Positions 9,145 through 16,384 of a stretch of 22,526 bases of DNA are shown in pieces; positions within the stretch are counted from its first letter, which is position 1, and every line of letters starts with the position of its first letter. The DNA comes from a virus. The stretch covers positions 1 to 22,526 of the IMG/VR virus record IMGVR_UViG_3300034418_001056. The stretch is one strand, 5' to 3'. A program made the translations under genes and the position numbers. The notes under the pieces were generated by a model, which searched no databases, was not told where the DNA came from, and was given only the letters and a program-made list of their open reading frames with translations.

Positions 9145-9767
9145 CAGCGGCCGCCATTACGGACCAAGACTAATTCAAAATTCTCAAACGTCTGGGTGAC
9201 ATTGTTGGCGCCGTCCATCTGAGCAGCGATGCGGAATTGACCACCTCGGCCATTTTCCCACTCAGCGCCAAATGCACGTTTATGCCAGTATTCTGCTTTT
9301 GTGATCTGGTCGGTCACTGTCTCTGCAATAACCGACGCCATCGCATACTTGAGCAGATTGACGAAGTATGCCGGCATCAGGCTCTCAGTGACGATCTTCT
9401 GGTAATCGATGTAGATCGTTTCTTCGTTCGTATAAACGTAATTGCCGATCCGCTCCCAACTGGTAATCGGGGTCGCGCCGGCCGACGATGAATTGTAAAC
9501 CGCGATCGGCCCGACATTCAGATCGCCAGGGAGATCATACTTGTATGACCACTCGTTGACCGGGGCGGTGACATTGCGAGCCAAGACAGACTTGACCACT
9601 GAGAACGACCACTCGCGCATGCCCAGGACCGTATCGCGCATGTCTGGGTACAAACGAGAACAGACGGTCGACTTATCGTCACCGTCCGTAAAACTGGATA
9701 TTGTCCCGGCACCCAACAATAAACAAGCGTCTGAACAAATCGAAACGTCCGTGTCACCAGATGCCAT
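9144..9767 (-). CDS. Tail tubular protein A, gp11-like (207 aa)
   Basis: This protein has the features of the T7 gp11 adaptor that joins the portal to the tail nozzle: an N-terminal CSDACLLLGAGTISSF stretch, then YPDMRDTVLGMREWSFSV, and a later ETIYIDYQKIVTESLMPAYF segment in which family members place 'Y...v.d...fp..f...l...lA'. Length 207 aa compares with 196 aa in T7. The ribosome-binding site GAGGG lies 6 nt before the ATG at 9767. The gene is separated from the upstream decoration gene by a GC-rich hairpin and overlaps tail tubular B by four bases. Confidence 0.92.
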   Translation of the reverse strand: MASGDTDVSICSDACLLLGAGTISSFTDGDDKSTVCSRLYPDMRDTVLGMREWSFSVVKSVLARNVTAPVNEWSYKYDLPGDLNVGPIAVYNSSSAGATPITSWERIGNYVYTNEETIYIDYQKIVTESLMPAYFVNLLKYAMASVIAETVTDQITKAEYWHKRAFGAEWENGRGGQFRIAAQMDGANNVTQTFENFELVLVRNGGR

Positions 9768-9778
9768 ATTAAACCCTC

Positions 9779-9815
9779 AAAAGAGAGTAGGGGCCGGGGA
9801 GCGATACCCGGCCCC
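9779..9815 (-). terminator. GC-rich hairpin between decoration and tail tubular A genes
   Basis: On the minus strand a perfect 9-bp stem, GGGGCCGGG/CCCGGCCCC (arms at 9807-9815 and 9790-9798) with an 8-nt loop, is followed by TACTCTCTTTTG. The tract after the stem is only moderately T-rich, so it may be a weak terminator that lowers tail expression relative to capsid. It could also be a processing or stability hairpin. Confidence 0.5.
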
Positions 9816-9822
9816 AGCCCTG

Positions 9823-10098
9823 TTAGTCGGTGTCGGTCACCGCGATGGTGGTGCCGTCTGACACATCGACCACACCCGAGGCGTTCGACAGAACGACGAC
9901 GAGCGACGCCGTCGGCGTGTTACTGTCGTACACGTAGATAAGGTCGCCGACCTTCAGCAGTTCGGATGCGCTGTTGAAGTAACCAGACGTGTTAACCGTC
10001 GCGATGGCGTCGGTCGTTGTGTAAGACCACATCTGCGGGGCCAAAGATGCCTTTGACTGGCCGCCGATCGGGTTAAGACCACTTGCTGCGTATGCCAT
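9823..10098 (-). CDS. Small protein after capsid gene, candidate head decoration protein (91 aa)
   Basis: The start MAYAASGLNPIGGQSKAS and the following APQMWSYTTTDAIATV...SGYF pattern occur in a widespread family of small phage proteins encoded beside the major capsid gene. The sequence is rich in Thr, Ser, Val and Asp with few charged Lys or Arg, suggesting a small beta-sheet domain. A strong GGAGGG ribosome-binding site sits 7 nt before the ATG at 10098, only 15 bp after the capsid stop, so high expression with the capsid is likely. Head decoration or cement is inferred from position and composition; a head-tail joining role is the main alternative. Confidence 0.7.
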   Translation of the reverse strand: MAYAASGLNPIGGQSKASLAPQMWSYTTTDAIATVNTSGYFNSASELLKVGDLIYVYDSNTPTASLVVVLSNASGVVDVSDGTTIAVTDTD

Positions 10099-10113
10099 TA
10101 TTCATCCCTCCGA

Positions 10114-10962
10114 TCAGGATTCGTCGCAGGTGATCTCGACAATGCCAGTGGCATCGATCGCGACCGCATTTGCGGCGAGGCAAGAGTTGACGAGGAACGA
10201 CGTCTTTTCAGGGACGTAGTTGATCTCGGTTTTGAGCAGGCCTTGGGCATAACCCAGTGCCGATTTGTGGAAAGCGAAGTTCCGGCGTTTCGATGCCCCA
10301 GGAACTGCAAGACCACCTTCATCACGGTCACCGATGAAGACGAACTTGAACCCCATGAACGTATCGACCTGACCGCTCGCAAGGGCGCGAGCAGCGTGGT
10401 AGTCGGCAGACACGGCGCGTTCATCGCCGAGCAGGCCGGCCTTGCTGTTGGCATGCGCTAGGAAGATACGATCTTCTGCAGGCACATTGTTTGCATCGAG
10501 CAGACGAGCCGCTTCGATGACTTTGCCGACGTTCAGGTTGGAAGCCGTTGCGCTGCCGGTGGTGACAATCGTGTCAGCAACCGTCAGCGAGGACGATGCG
10601 GCCTCGAGGGCGTCGATCTTCATCTGATCGATGCGGCGGCCGATTGCATTACCGACAACTTGCGACAATTCACGCACGTCATCGAAATTGACTTTTGCCT
10701 GGTTGAAGACGTCCGAATACTCGGCGGCATTCCAATCTTCCAGCGTGACGCTGACGGTCGAATATGCGGCGTTGATCGGGGTGACATCGGTCTGCGGGAT
10801 CCGCTGAGAAGCGGCGCCTTGGGCGATTTTAGGGAATTTGTGGGTCGTCCCTTCGACATTCATACGCTCGCGACACGTACCGGCGAGGCTCTGCATGCCT
10901 TGAAAGGCCTGCTTAACCATCACGTCAAACGTGGTCACAAACGCGGGGGAGATATTAGCCAT
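10114..10962 (-). CDS. Major capsid protein (282 aa)
   Basis: I chose the ATG at 10962 (MANISPAFVTTFDVMVKQAF) because GGAGG stands 5 nt upstream; the longer frame to 11052 starts in the structured leader without a ribosome-binding site. The body resembles podovirus coat proteins of the HK97 fold. It has an early helix with VKQAFQGMQSLAGTC, a segment DVFNQAKVNFDDVRELSQVV, then GRRIDQMKIDALEAAS, and a late FMGFKFVFIGDRDEGGL followed by FHKSALGYAQG. The last pattern (short helix 'f.k.A.g.a.g') is frequent near the C-terminus of coat proteins. It lies between scaffold and decoration/tail genes, as expected. At 282 aa it is shorter than T7 gp10A (345 aa). Confidence 0.88.
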   Translation of the reverse strand: MANISPAFVTTFDVMVKQAFQGMQSLAGTCRERMNVEGTTHKFPKIAQGAASQRIPQTDVTPINAAYSTVSVTLEDWNAAEYSDVFNQAKVNFDDVRELSQVVGNAIGRRIDQMKIDALEAASSSLTVADTIVTTGSATASNLNVGKVIEAARLLDANNVPAEDRIFLAHANSKAGLLGDERAVSADYHAARALASGQVDTFMGFKFVFIGDRDEGGLAVPGASKRRNFAFHKSALGYAQGLLKTEINYVPEKTSFLVNSCLAANAVAIDATGIVEITCDES

Positions 10963-11033
10963 GTCGGCCTCCATTGCGTTGATTGAAAAATTGTCCAATC
11001 GTCGCGGGTAGGCCGATAAACGGGCCGCAACTT

Positions 11034-11053
11034 GGTGGGTTAAAAGGCCCACC
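11034..11053 (-). other. Hairpin in capsid gene leader
   Basis: A perfect 6-bp inverted repeat GGTGGG/CCCACC (11034-11039 and 11048-11053) with an AT-rich 8-nt loop. It is the last of three tandem hairpins between the scaffold and capsid genes in the direction of transcription. Function unknown. Confidence 0.5.
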
Positions 11054-11060
11054 CCGCCTT

Positions 11061-11086
11061 AAAAAGACGGCCCTTCAGATGAAGGG
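11061..11086 (-). terminator. Candidate intrinsic terminator between scaffold and capsid genes
   Basis: On the minus strand the 6-bp stem CCCTTC/GAAGGG with a 4-nt loop (11071-11086) is followed by CCGTCTTTTT, with the T run at 11061-11065. The T run starts four bases after the stem, so termination may be partial. If it is active, the capsid gene needs its own promoter or an antitermination mechanism. Confidence 0.5.
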
Positions 11087-11093
11087 GTAAGCG

Positions 11094-11136
11094 TCACTGT
11101 ACAAACTACACTATTGCGGCGTAGTTTGTACAGTGA
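11094..11136. repeat. Perfect 16-bp inverted repeat with 11-nt loop
   Basis: The arms TCACTGTACAAACTAC (11094-11109) and GTAGTTTGTACAGTGA (11121-11136) are exact inverted copies around ACTATTGCGGC. In minus-strand RNA it would form a long hairpin soon after the scaffold stop codon. On the plus strand it is followed by a T-rich stretch (TTATTTGGTTCTTTT), so it could terminate counter-transcription. Other options are an RNase III-type processing site, an mRNA stabiliser, or a protein operator. Confidence 0.85.
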
Positions 11137-11165
11137 TTATTTGGTTCTTTTGAGAATTGTAATTT

Positions 11166-11996
11166 TTAACCGAACGAAGCCGCTGCCTTGCGATCGACTT
11201 CAGCACGGTAGGCGGCGTCGATATGATACCGCAAATTGCCGTCCTGATCCTTGGCGTTCATCAATTGCTCAAGCTCATTCTTGGTTATTTTACCGGCATC
11301 GGTCGGCACCGCTGCCTTGAACGGGATACGATCGGCATAGCTCTCGCGAACCTTGAGTAAGGCTCGGGTGCCGACCGCACTGTCGGCGGCACTTTGGAAC
11401 CACGCATACTCCTCGGCCGACCAGACGCCTGACGCCGCCAGACCCTGCGCCCACTGGCCCATATCACTAATGATTGCCTCGGCATTCGGCCCGAGTTCTT
11501 GGCTGATCTGCTCGCGAGCCTGCTTGACCATGACATCCTGGGCGCCAACAGCATTGAGGAAGGTGTCGATCAACCCGTCGTACTGTTCCTTCGATATTTT
11601 ATGCTCTTTGGCAAAATCATTGAACCCCGTGAGCAGTGGATCATCCTCTGGGATGCCGAAATCTTCCAGCTTCTCATGCTTGTAAGTTTCGACATCGACC
11701 GGCTTGTGGTCGCCGGCGCGAAACTTTTTATAGAGTTCTTTGTGCGCCTTCTCGAGTTCTTCAACGCTTTTGTATTTATCCGCATAAACCCGCGCCTCTT
11801 CGGCGGGTTTCTCTTCAGCCTTTACTGGATCCGGCTCATCATCGCGAACCTTCACCATATTATCGTCAGCGTCGTCTCTCTTGGCGTCGAGAGGCGCATA
11901 CAGGCTGTCGCGGTCTTTCTTCTCTTCGACAACCGGCGCCGGAGCGCCGACATCGATCTGACCATTTGCGTCTGGAGTTAATTCATCGCTCATCAT
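11166..11996 (-). CDS. Scaffold / capsid assembly protein, gp9-like (276 aa)
   Basis: The protein is strongly acidic at the N-terminus (Asp, Glu, Pro and Ala rich, about residues 1-70), followed by a helical charged region (YADKYKSVEELEKAHKELYK near residues 70-90). The middle and C-terminus contain GIPEDDPLLTGFNDFAKEH and an Ala-rich helix ending in DRKAAASFG. This organisation fits podovirus scaffolding proteins such as T7 gp9 (307 aa), which guide coat assembly and then leave the prohead. It sits between the portal group and the capsid gene. The ATG at 11996 overlaps the stop of the Bbp19-like gene (ATGA); a second ATG follows directly. Confidence 0.82.
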   Translation of the reverse strand: MMSDELTPDANGQIDVGAPAPVVEEKKDRDSLYAPLDAKRDDADDNMVKVRDDEPDPVKAEEKPAEEARVYADKYKSVEELEKAHKELYKKFRAGDHKPVDVETYKHEKLEDFGIPEDDPLLTGFNDFAKEHKISKEQYDGLIDTFLNAVGAQDVMVKQAREQISQELGPNAEAIISDMGQWAQGLAASGVWSAEEYAWFQSAADSAVGTRALLKVRESYADRIPFKAAVPTDAGKITKNELEQLMNAKDQDGNLRYHIDAAYRAEVDRKAAASFG

Positions 11997-12274
11997 TTAT
12001 ATTCCTTCGCTCGTTGGATACACTGTTCGATATAACGCACGATCGAGTCCTGACCCTCACGGGCAAAGCCGTGCGAGGCCTCGGCGCCGGGGTACCAGGC
12101 CGGTTGCTCTATCGTCATTTGACGCAAGTGCGCCAAAACTTTCCGGCCCGACGGGGTGCCAAAACACTTGTTCATGTGGACAAGGATATCGGGCGGCGTC
12201 AGGTTTTTCGCGAGGACATCGTCATCGCGGGTGGCATTAAGTCCTGCCCAGCCTTCAGTCGAAATATCAGCCAT
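11993..12274 (-). CDS. Bbp19-like small phage protein (93 aa)
   Basis: The core CFGTPSGRKVLAHLRQMT followed by GAEASHGFAREGQDSIVRYI matches the Bbp19 family pattern, named after a Bordetella phage BPP-1 gene: 'F.t..G..vL..L', then an 'REG.r..v..I' motif. Members are short and usually lie near portal and capsid genes; their function is not established. The ATG at 12274 overlaps the upstream HNH-like gene by eight bases, and its own stop overlaps the scaffold start, so the three genes are probably translated together. Confidence 0.72.
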   Translation of the reverse strand: MADISTEGWAGLNATRDDDVLAKNLTPPDILVHMNKCFGTPSGRKVLAHLRQMTIEQPAWYPGAEASHGFAREGQDSIVRYIEQCIQRAKEYK

Positions 12275-12494
12275 AAATTCTCGCTCTGTTTCTCGATTTT
12301 GACATCACCCGCAAATTCTTCTTGGAATTGTTCTGTGGGTTGCTGTCTTTGTGATCTACATCCTTACCATCGCCTTTTTTAACCCGGCCCTGCTTTTCCA
12401 TATCGCGGCGAGCGGCGTTTCGAGAGGCGCGATTTTTCTTTTGCTCCGGTTTCGAGTGATATAGCGCATATTCGCGCTTGTAATTACGCGACAC
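12267..12494 (-). CDS. Small HNH-like protein (75 aa)
   Basis: A basic N-terminal part (RASRNAARRDMEKQGRVKKG) leads into KDVDHKDSNPQNNSKKNLR and then MSKSRNRAR. The DH, the N-N and the NLR spacing follow the HNH nuclease pattern 'DH.dgn..NN...NLr....s.N'. The final His of a classic HNH is Asn here, which also occurs in HNN variants. Size and wording match small proteins found in virion gene clusters of many phages, where HNH proteins often assist terminase or packaging. The start is a GTG at 12494, overlapping the portal stop by 11 nt; no strong ribosome-binding site is seen. Confidence 0.7.
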   Translation of the reverse strand: MSRNYKREYALYHSKPEQKKNRASRNAARRDMEKQGRVKKGDGKDVDHKDSNPQNNSKKNLRVMSKSRNRARIYG

Positions 12495-14037
12495 TCTTCA
12501 CCAGCCCGGCAACAGATCCAGGCTGTTGCTGCTCCATCTGTGCAGCCATCGCTGCCGCCTCTTGCATCTTGGCCTCGATCTCAGCCTGTGACCGGCGAAG
12601 GTTCTGAGGGATGCCCAGCTTATCGCCGACCCATGCCGACGCGGCGCCGGCATTCACTGCCATCTGACCTTCCGGCCCCAGCGATGCGGAGATCTGGGCG
12701 AACTTCATGAACTCGCCGACTTCCTCAATGTTCTGCGCCTGGGCGAGGGGGGATATCGGAACGACCTTGACCTCGAGGCCATTAACTTTGAGGGGCAGAT
12801 CAATCAGGCCTTTTTCATTCATCACGCTAAGAACGAGGGTGACGATCGGGATCATTGTCTCGTTGGTCAGGCGGCCAAACGCAGACCCCAGGTTCTGCGA
12901 CAACTCTTTCATCCGCTCGACCACCTCAGTCGCCGACCGAGCCGACATATTGTCTGGCGGCAAACTCTCATCCAGCAGGGTCTTTTTGATATTCATGCGG
13001 AGATCGTTAATCACCAACTGGGTCAGATTAACATCAGACGCCGACTGTAATTTCTGCAGAGATGGTCCTTGCGGCCCCCCATTTCGGGCAACAGGGATAA
13101 TCGCGCCCGGGACGATCTTGATATTCTGGGGGTTCATCACACCATCGTCGGTCGCGGTGTAGACGCCGGCGATGCCGATCGAGGCGTTCTTCAACAGAAA
13201 CTCAACCACCTTGTTCAGGGTCTTGATGTCGTAAATTGCCGTCGTTAATGGACCACGCCCATAGATCTCACCGGCAACTTTCATGAAGCGGCCGATCACC
13301 CATGGCGACTTCCGCATCTTGCGGCCGATCAACTGATGGGCGCCTTTAGGGACGACCAGGTGATATTCATTCTGACGCTCTGCGTAGTTATAAACAGCCG
13401 CCTCGATCAACTCGATGTTCTCGGTCGGCTTTGCCTTGATCTGCTGCGCGAGGTCATCAGGTATCTTCGCACTCGGCCACTGCGCCTGTATCGCTTCACC
13501 CTTCATCCGCATGCGGCGATAGACATTATCGACGTTGCCATTGATGCCTTCTTCAATCGCGACAAGAAACTGCGGCACTGCAGTGAACCGGATCGGCGTT
13601 GTTTCATCGCCAGCCTCAACCGTCATCGCGCCGGTGCCGACTGCCATGTCGATCAGAAATTCACCCATCGCCAGGTCGAAGTTCGTCAGGCGCAGCACGT
13701 CGAACATCTTGTCGGTGTATTCGTCCAGCTTGGCCTGAACGATCGGCTTCATGTCGGGCGGGATGGCATTACCGGCCTCGAGGCGGCACCACTTCCGGCC
13801 CGGTGGGAATAAGCCAGACTGAATTTTATTGGCAAACCGCTGCGTCGAGTTGACGCCGGTCGAGTCAAATACCCGCGCACCCTTCGCCTGACCGGCCGAA
13901 TCTTGTTCAAAATCGCCGTCATACAGATTACGCTGGGGCAGGGCGTACTCATACGCCTCTTTATAAACGTCTCGCCACTGTTCCTTGTGAGACTGCGCTG
14001 CCTTGAACCGGTCGAGAATATCTTTTGCAGTGAACAT
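12484..14037 (-). CDS. Portal (head-tail connector), T7 gp8-like (517 aa)
   Basis: The family signature is clear. An early WRDVYKEAYEYALPQRN is followed by a segment with RVFDSTGVNSTQRFANKIQS and LFPPGRKWCRLEAG. A crown-region segment VIGRFMKVAGEIYGRGPLTT follows, and later ATEVVERMKELSQNLGSAFG. The dodecameric portal sits at one capsid vertex, takes part in DNA packaging and connects to the tail. Length 517 aa is close to T7 gp8 (536 aa). The C-terminus is Gln/Ala/Met rich. The ATG at 14037 overlaps the upstream small gene (ATGA). Confidence 0.94.
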   Translation of the reverse strand: MFTAKDILDRFKAAQSHKEQWRDVYKEAYEYALPQRNLYDGDFEQDSAGQAKGARVFDSTGVNSTQRFANKIQSGLFPPGRKWCRLEAGNAIPPDMKPIVQAKLDEYTDKMFDVLRLTNFDLAMGEFLIDMAVGTGAMTVEAGDETTPIRFTAVPQFLVAIEEGINGNVDNVYRRMRMKGEAIQAQWPSAKIPDDLAQQIKAKPTENIELIEAAVYNYAERQNEYHLVVPKGAHQLIGRKMRKSPWVIGRFMKVAGEIYGRGPLTTAIYDIKTLNKVVEFLLKNASIGIAGVYTATDDGVMNPQNIKIVPGAIIPVARNGGPQGPSLQKLQSASDVNLTQLVINDLRMNIKKTLLDESLPPDNMSARSATEVVERMKELSQNLGSAFGRLTNETMIPIVTLVLSVMNEKGLIDLPLKVNGLEVKVVPISPLAQAQNIEEVGEFMKFAQISASLGPEGQMAVNAGAASAWVGDKLGIPQNLRRSQAEIEAKMQEAAAMAAQMEQQQPGSVAGLVKSVA

Positions 14038-14273
14038 CAGACGACTGACGAACCAAGGGCGCCCGAACCGGTCGGCACACCAAGTTGCGGATCTTCACGG
14101 CCGGCATACAGCAATGATTTCTGACCACCGTACGTGGCGGCACGTTTTTGCGCCGCCAGTTGCCGGGCCTTACGCTTGCGATCAGCTTCTGCCTGTGCGT
14201 TTGCAGCGTCCTGTGCGTCGGTCGCGGCTTTCGGGGGTTCTTGAACCTTTGGTGAAGAAAATAGTCCACCCAT
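14037..14273 (-). CDS. Small hypothetical virion-region protein (78 aa)
   Basis: The protein begins MGGLFSSPKVQEPPKAA, has an Ala/Arg/Lys-rich helical middle (ANAQAEADRKRKARQLAAQK), and ends GVPTGSGALGSSVV. Short proteins with an 'MGGLFSxPK' start are frequent next to portal genes, but I know of no assigned function. The ATG at 14273 is chosen over the in-frame GTG at 14282 because AAGGAG lies 8 nt upstream of the ATG and would be too close to the GTG. The gene begins five bases after the gp13-like stop and overlaps the portal start. Confidence 0.68.
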   Translation of the reverse strand: MGGLFSSPKVQEPPKAATDAQDAANAQAEADRKRKARQLAAQKRAATYGGQKSLLYAGREDPQLGVPTGSGALGSSVV

Positions 14274-14278
14274 AAAAA

Positions 14279-14773
14279 TCACTCCTTAAACCGGACAAAC
14301 AGAAAATAATCAGCGCCCTCTGGGCCGAACTGGGCCAATCGCGCTTCTGGTACAAAATAGCATACCTTTGCGAATTGTACACTTGAAATATGTGAAGCAT
14401 TTACATAGGCCTGCAACCGCCGAAATCTGCCGATTTTCACCAACTCATCCAAAATAAGCCGGGAAGCTCGCACAAATGACACCGGATTTTCCCGCGCTAT
14501 TGTACCAGGCATCGCCCACGCCTCGCCGACACCGGGCCATAGCTGAACCGCGCCAAATACGCCGACTGTAGCCATATCATCGCCGGTTTTCAGCACCGAA
14601 TAGGCGGGGCCGAACTGCGACTGCATGGTGATATAGGTGGTATAATCGGCAATAACCGACCCTAAACCGCCAGATGCCACGTCAAGATCGAAGAAATTGA
14701 GGTGCCATGGCGAAAAAGGCACACAAATCATCGATTTTGCCGACAAAATACCTTTGAGTTTTGTACATTCCAT
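14279..14773 (-). CDS. gp13-like / GNAT-fold phage protein (164 aa)
   Basis: The pattern DDMATVGVFGAVQLWPGVGEAW followed by RASRLILDELVKIGRFRRLQ resembles the DUF2833 group that includes T7 gp13 (internal virion protein A, 138 aa), where 'G...a.fG..p.....g..W......' precedes a helix and a C-terminal strand. The fold is related to GNAT acetyltransferases, but acetyltransferase activity is not established for the phage proteins. AGAAGG lies 11-12 nt before the ATG at 14773. In T7, gene 13 is next to gp14; here it lies between the large terminase and portal genes. Confidence 0.62.
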   Translation of the reverse strand: MECTKLKGILSAKSMICVPFSPWHLNFFDLDVASGGLGSVIADYTTYITMQSQFGPAYSVLKTGDDMATVGVFGAVQLWPGVGEAWAMPGTIARENPVSFVRASRLILDELVKIGRFRRLQAYVNASHISSVQFAKVCYFVPEARLAQFGPEGADYFLFVRFKE

Positions 14774-14820
14774 GTCAGTATTTACCTTCTCTGGACGTGA
14801 TGTCCTCCCTGGAAACTCGA

Positions 14821-14849
14821 CCCCCGGCCTTAACAGCCGGGGGTTTTTT
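14821..14849 (+). terminator. Intrinsic terminator pointing against the gene direction
   Basis: A perfect 8-bp stem CCCCCGGC/GCCGGGGG (14821-14828 and 14836-14843) with a 7-nt loop is followed by six T on the plus strand. The T run touches the stop codon of the large terminase gene. The minus-strand side of the hairpin continues TCGAGTTTCC, which lacks a T run, so this structure is built to stop plus-strand (antisense) transcription. In the terminase mRNA it would still form a stable 3' hairpin. Confidence 0.8.
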
Positions 14850-16384
14850 CAGGTGAACACGTCAAAATCAGAATTAGCGACATGCACCTTGCCGCCATCG
14901 CGAGCCGTGTAGCCACCCCGCGTCAGTGATCGATGCTCACCGCCGCCCAGCATCAGATACCCATAAGCATCGCCGCAGTGCGACGACATGTTCTTATTCG
15001 GCATATCCTTGAATCGCTCATACCCGGCGCCGACCGCGACGCGCTTAAAGTGATAACCACCGGCCAATGATTTACGCAATTGTTTGCAGGCCGAATGCAC
15101 GATCAACCCTGGCTTGCCGCGCACAAGTCTCATCATCGGCGCTGCGCCAGCCTCGCGCCGCACTTTCCATTCGTTCGATGCCGTCGGACGGGCCTGCAGT
15201 CCCAAGGTTTTCAGATAATCGAATGCCGTCACTTCGTAAATTTCATCACGCTTCATGCCGGCCGGGTCACCCCAGATCATCCACTCAACATTAGGGAAAC
15301 GAGACTGCAAGTCGCTGATCAGCATCTGGCCGAACCGCTCCAGCCCGATGTCAAACATCACCAACTCATGCAATACCCGCCACTGACCATCAAAATGCCG
15401 CTGACCAAAGATCGCCGCCGGCGTTAAACCAAAATCCAGCCCGACATGCACGGGCAACGACGGGTCAAACGCCACGTCGCCCGACATCAGGTGATCATCA
15501 TACTCAGACCAGACCGGCTTGCCCTCCTGCACATAGGTAAACCGACCCTGGGCATAGCACCGGATCCAATCCAAATTTTTACCGCCCAGCATTTGGTCAT
15601 AATAACCGGCCGGCAGATTGTTCAAGTTCTCAGCGTCAGGATTAACGTACCACCACTTGCCGGCCGATTGAATATACCCATTGGCCTCGGGCATCTCCGG
15701 CAAGTCGGCCACCGGCACTTCCAGAACACCACCCGGTTGCTTGTAAAATTTCCATGCATACTTGCCGGTTTGCTTATCCTTCTCTGACAAATTGTACCAC
15801 CAATGATCATCGTCCATCGGGTTGGTATCCATCCACACACCACGCCACGTCGCGCCACCGTCGCGCTTCGTCGGATAACGACCCACACGGTGGGTCAACC
15901 CATCGATCACCGCTTTCGGCAATTCTCGGGCCTCGTTGACCCACGCACCCGTCAATTCCAGCGACAGCAGCTTTCGAACATCCTTCGGCTGATCCAACGC
16001 CAAAAATATCACTTCGCAGTCAATACCGGCCGCCTTACCACGCGTCGGCAGCTTGATATGGTGCGAAATAGGCGGCGACCAGCGCATCTGACCCCAGACA
16101 TTCTCAGGAAATAACTCCTGCCACGTCTTGATCGTCGTCGTTCGTAACTCAGGATAAGAATTTCGCACGATAACGAACCGGGAATACTTAATCCCGTCAC
16201 GCGGCGAAGCCTTCTGCTGGATCGCCCTCAACATGATCTCGGCACAACACGCATAAGACTTGCCAGATCCCACCGGACCCATAATGCCGCGCACAAATGC
16301 ATTCGACCGCAAAAACGAATAAACCGTCGGCGACCTGGAAAAGTCGAGATCAAGAGAACCGGGGATTAAATCTTCATCACTCAT
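14849..16384 (-). CDS. terL: Terminase large subunit (511 aa)
   Basis: This is the packaging motor ATPase and DNA-cutting nuclease. Walker A is GPVGSGKS at residues 36-43. A Walker B-like strand with the catalytic Glu is LTGAWVNEA at about 144-152. The motif DTNP follows at 186-189. The nuclease domain starts at HVGLDFG (313-319) with Asp317, then WGDPAG (Asp373) and HCGDAYGY (Asp472), giving the three acidic residues of the RNase H-like fold. Length is normal for the family. The ATG at 16384 overlaps the preceding gene (ATGA). The C-terminal 40 residues are variable. Confidence 0.96.
   Translation of the reverse strand: MSDEDLIPGSLDLDFSRSPTVYSFLRSNAFVRGIMGPVGSGKSYACCAEIMLRAIQQKASPRDGIKYSRFVIVRNSYPELRTTTIKTWQELFPENVWGQMRWSPPISHHIKLPTRGKAAGIDCEVIFLALDQPKDVRKLLSLELTGAWVNEARELPKAVIDGLTHRVGRYPTKRDGGATWRGVWMDTNPMDDDHWWYNLSEKDKQTGKYAWKFYKQPGGVLEVPVADLPEMPEANGYIQSAGKWWYVNPDAENLNNLPAGYYDQMLGGKNLDWIRCYAQGRFTYVQEGKPVWSEYDDHLMSGDVAFDPSLPVHVGLDFGLTPAAIFGQRHFDGQWRVLHELVMFDIGLERFGQMLISDLQSRFPNVEWMIWGDPAGMKRDEIYEVTAFDYLKTLGLQARPTASNEWKVRREAGAAPMMRLVRGKPGLIVHSACKQLRKSLAGGYHFKRVAVGAGYERFKDMPNKNMSSHCGDAYGYLMLGGGEHRSLTRGGYTARDGGKVHVANSDFDVFT

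Noticed and set aside
10098-10454. Second minus-strand frame inside the capsid gene
   Set aside because: It is out of phase with a clear capsid protein, and its Ser/Arg-rich composition is typical of a shadow frame.
10963-11060. A sigma70-like promoter for the capsid gene
   Set aside because: I found no pair of -35 and -10 boxes with acceptable match and spacing; a promoter may exist but is not visible to me.
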